Positions 62,392 through 64,000 of a stretch of 64,000 nucleotides of DNA are shown here, piece by piece (within the stretch, counting starts at the first letter, position 1; every line of letters begins with the position of its first letter). The position numbers were made by a program, and so were the translations under genes. The notes under the pieces were generated by a model. That model had not been told where the DNA came from. It saw only the letters and a program-made list of their open reading frames with translations, and searched no databases. The DNA is from JAYSYM01 sp964543475 (GTDB taxonomy: Bacteria; Bdellovibrionota; Bdellovibrionia; Bdellovibrionales; JAMPXM01): assembly GCA_964543475.1 (NCBI GenBank), contig CAZIYJ010000001.1, positions 496,001 to 560,000 of the forward strand, written 5' to 3'.

Positions 62392-62988
62392 ATGCACACG
62401 CTCGTACTTGCATCTCAATCTCCGCGCCGACGTGACCTACTTAAGAAAGCCGGTTTCGAATTTGAGGTTGCTTCAGTAGAAATATCGGAAATTCCTAAGG
62501 AAAACCTGAGCTTGCGGGCCCAAATAGAGGATTTAGCCCAGCAGAAGGCCCAGGCCTTAGTCGAGTCACCTAAGCTACCGAAAACACGCAATATTTTGCT
62601 GTTATCTGCAGACACTGTCGTGGTCATAGACGACCAGATCTTAAACAAGCCTCGAGATCTGTCAGAATCCGAGTCACATATCAGACGTTTGTCTGGGCGA
62701 ACCCACCAGGTAATTACCGGCGTTTGTCTATGGGACTTAAGTACTGACAAGAAAGTAGTCACTCACGAAATTGCCGAAGTGACGTTTCGAAAATTACCCG
62801 ACGATGAAATTCGATCGTATGTTGAGTCGCGTGATGGAATGGACAAAGCCGGCGCTTATGGAATTCAAAGTGTTGGCGCGACATTTATTTCAAAACTGAA
62901 TGGCTCTCTTGAAAACGTAATGGGTTTACCAGTAGCACTTGTTGAAAGGTTGATTAAAGAAAATGGCTGGAAGATCGCCAGAAAATAA
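62392..62988 (+). CDS. maf: Maf-family nucleoside triphosphate pyrophosphatase
   Basis: 198-aa enzyme hydrolysing non-canonical nucleoside triphosphates (dTTP/UTP-type). ATG 62392 gives the standard N-terminus HTLVLASQSPRRRDLL; the catalytic region LLSADTVVVIDDQ and the DKAGAYGIQ motif are present. Ribosome site is weak (GAGAATG). Divergent from tadC across 30 bases; its 3' end overlaps yggS by 26 bases. Confidence 0.94.
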   Translation: MHTLVLASQSPRRRDLLKKAGFEFEVASVEISEIPKENLSLRAQIEDLAQQKAQALVESPKLPKTRNILLLSADTVVVIDDQILNKPRDLSESESHIRRLSGRTHQVITGVCLWDLSTDKKVVTHEIAEVTFRKLPDDEIRSYVESRDGMDKAGAYGIQSVGATFISKLNGSLENVMGLPVALVERLIKENGWKIARK

Positions 62989-63679
62989 ATCAGTCGCGGA
63001 AAATCTCAAGACAGTTCGCGAAAAGATCTCAGCTTCGGCCGTGAAAGCGGGCCGTGATCCCTCGCAAATTCATCTGGTTGCGGTTTCCAAAACGAAACCT
63101 CTTGAGCTGATCAATGAGGCGGCAGCCGCAGGACAAACTGTCTTCGCTGAAAATTATGTGCAAGAACTTTTACCGAAAGCCGAATCAAGAAACGATTTAG
63201 AGTGGCACTTTATTGGTCGTCTTCAGAGTAACAAAATTAAACAAATTGTTGGCGTCGCTTCGTTAATTCACTCGATCGATCGAGCAAAATTAGCAGCAGA
63301 AGTCTCGGGAGTTTCGCAGCGAAAAGGAGTCACCCAAGATATCCTTTTGCAGGTTCATGTCGGCGATGAAGCGACAAAAGGTGGAGCTAAAATTGAAGAC
63401 CTCGACGATTTTCTAAAAGAAGTTTTGCTCATGCCGGGAGTAAGAGTGAGAGGCTTGATGTCGCTTCCGCCTTTGGCTTCGCAAGAAGAAGTCGCTCGAG
63501 GCTATTTCGCTCAAGTGAACTCAGCTTTTCTTAAGCTAAAGAACAAGATCACTGACCCTGCGCTTCGAGCGATCTTTGATATTCTTTCTATTGGAACAAG
63601 TGGTGACTTTGAGTGGGCGATTTTAGAGGGTGCGACTCATGTTCGAGTGGGCACTGCAATTTTCGGTGAGCGGTCGTAG
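62963..63679 (+). CDS. yggS: YggS-family pyridoxal phosphate homeostasis protein
   Basis: 238-aa PLP-binding protein with no known catalysis, thought to control free PLP. The PLP lysine is K43 in LVAVSKTKP, and WHFIGRLQSNKIKQIV, MSLPPLA and the phosphate-binding IGTSGDFEWAILEGATHVRVGTAIFG are present. It overlaps maf and precedes proC by 32 bases, the usual yggS-proC neighbourhood. Confidence 0.94.
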   Translation: MAGRSPENKSVAENLKTVREKISASAVKAGRDPSQIHLVAVSKTKPLELINEAAAAGQTVFAENYVQELLPKAESRNDLEWHFIGRLQSNKIKQIVGVASLIHSIDRAKLAAEVSGVSQRKGVTQDILLQVHVGDEATKGGAKIEDLDDFLKEVLLMPGVRVRGLMSLPPLASQEEVARGYFAQVNSAFLKLKNKITDPALRAIFDILSIGTSGDFEWAILEGATHVRVGTAIFGERS

Positions 63680-63711
63680 ACACCAAGCCGGATTTGTGAA
63701 TTAATTGACCA

Positions 63712-64000
63712 ATGATGAAGAATCGCAAAGTCGGATTCATTGGTGCAGGGAACATGGCTCAGACCATGATTAAAGCGCTGATCGATTCTGGCACTCTTAC
63801 CGCTGACCAAATTTACGTTACAAATCGTGCGAGTAATAAATCTCAGAAATTACAAGAGACGTACGGCATTAATCATTTAACGACAAACGAAGCTTTGATC
63901 GAAAAGTGCGACACAGTTGTTATTGCAGTGAAGCCACAAGATTTGACTGAAGCACTCGAGCCAATTGCTCAATCGTTTCATGACGGACATTTGGTGATGT
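63712..64000 (+). CDS. proC: Pyrroline-5-carboxylate reductase, 3' end outside window
   Basis: First 96 codons of the last enzyme of proline synthesis. ATG 63712 or 63715 leads into KVGFIGAGNMAQTMIKALID, the NADPH-binding glycine motif of ProC, then VTNRASNKSQKLQETYGI and VVIAVKPQDLTEAL. The frame is open to the last base of the window. Position after yggS supports the call. Confidence 0.92.
   Translation, partial: MMKNRKVGFIGAGNMAQTMIKALIDSGTLTADQIYVTNRASNKSQKLQETYGINHLTTNEALIEKCDTVVIAVKPQDLTEALEPIAQSFHDGHLVM

Noticed and set aside
1..64000. tRNA, rRNA, prophage or insertion-sequence features
   Set aside because: No cloverleaf-like sequence with a GGTTCGAATCC-type arm was found in the gaps, and no transposase, integrase or phage structural motifs were seen in any protein.

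Overview
The window looks like chromosomal DNA from a free-living, envelope-rich Gram-negative bacterium, most plausibly a Bdellovibrio-like member of the Bdellovibrionota. This is inferred, not proven. The pointers are the density of signal peptides, lipoproteins, secreted peptidases and small outer-membrane-like barrels, a CFI-box C-terminal sorting protein, a TadC/FHA cluster, ExbB/ExbD and TonB-like energy transduction, and frequent GTG and TTG starts with good ribosome sites. I see no phage, plasmid, insertion sequence, CRISPR array, rRNA or tRNA. Coding density is high and no gene-free stretch exceeds 300 bases. The longest gap is about 220 bases, between oppA and oppB.

Layout. 1-3333 (+): the end of a YejA-type solute-binding protein, permeases YejB and YejE, and a SUI1/YciH-type initiation factor coupled by overlapping stop/start codons. 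3387-8961 (-): a secreted vWA protein, then leuS-speA. 9040-11383 (+): a REC-GGDEF diguanylate cyclase, a CDF metal transporter with a cysteine-rich tail and a tiny lipoprotein. 11441-15622: gamma-glutamyltransferase, trmB, a large unknown lipoprotein and a [2Fe-2S] ferredoxin. 15726-18603: trxB overlapping a receiver protein, a secreted protein and a barrel-like protein. 18736-24549 (-): a complete oppABCDF peptide importer with a terminator after oppA. 24595-29411 (+): S8 protease, O-methyltransferase and M1 aminopeptidase. 29478-33372 (-): an AceE-like pyruvate dehydrogenase E1 and a TonB-like protein.

33546-37876 (+): PP2C phosphatase, membrane M23 peptidase, a Sel1-like protein, a pseudo-receiver protein and a small secreted protein. 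37970-44718 (-): rpsI, rplM, truA, an OM-barrel-like protein overlapping a CFI-box surface protein, asd, pssA and a dolichol/phytol kinase-like membrane protein. 44928-48542: several small envelope proteins and a DsbA-like lipoprotein. 48731-52889 (+): E2 and E3 of a 2-oxoacid dehydrogenase complex, a secreted HExxH protein and an unknown anchored protein. 52897-53934 (-): exbD/exbB. 54010-55821 (+): a degenerate alkaline-phosphatase-superfamily lipoprotein. 55825-62361 (-): a six-gene cluster of TadC, DUF192, an FHA-sensor-PAS protein, two FHA-TM-TPR proteins and a degenerate PP2C-like protein. 62392-64000 (+): maf, yggS and the start of proC.

Themes: peptide acquisition (two importers, S8, M1, GGT), envelope remodelling, and phosphothreonine-type signalling (PP2C, four FHA domains in three proteins, PP2C-like) with no Ser/Thr kinase in the window. 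The most system-like unit is the TadC-DUF192-FHA cluster. The most interesting single proteins are the metal-site-less phosphatase-fold lipoprotein, the HEARH protein and the CFI-box/barrel pair.
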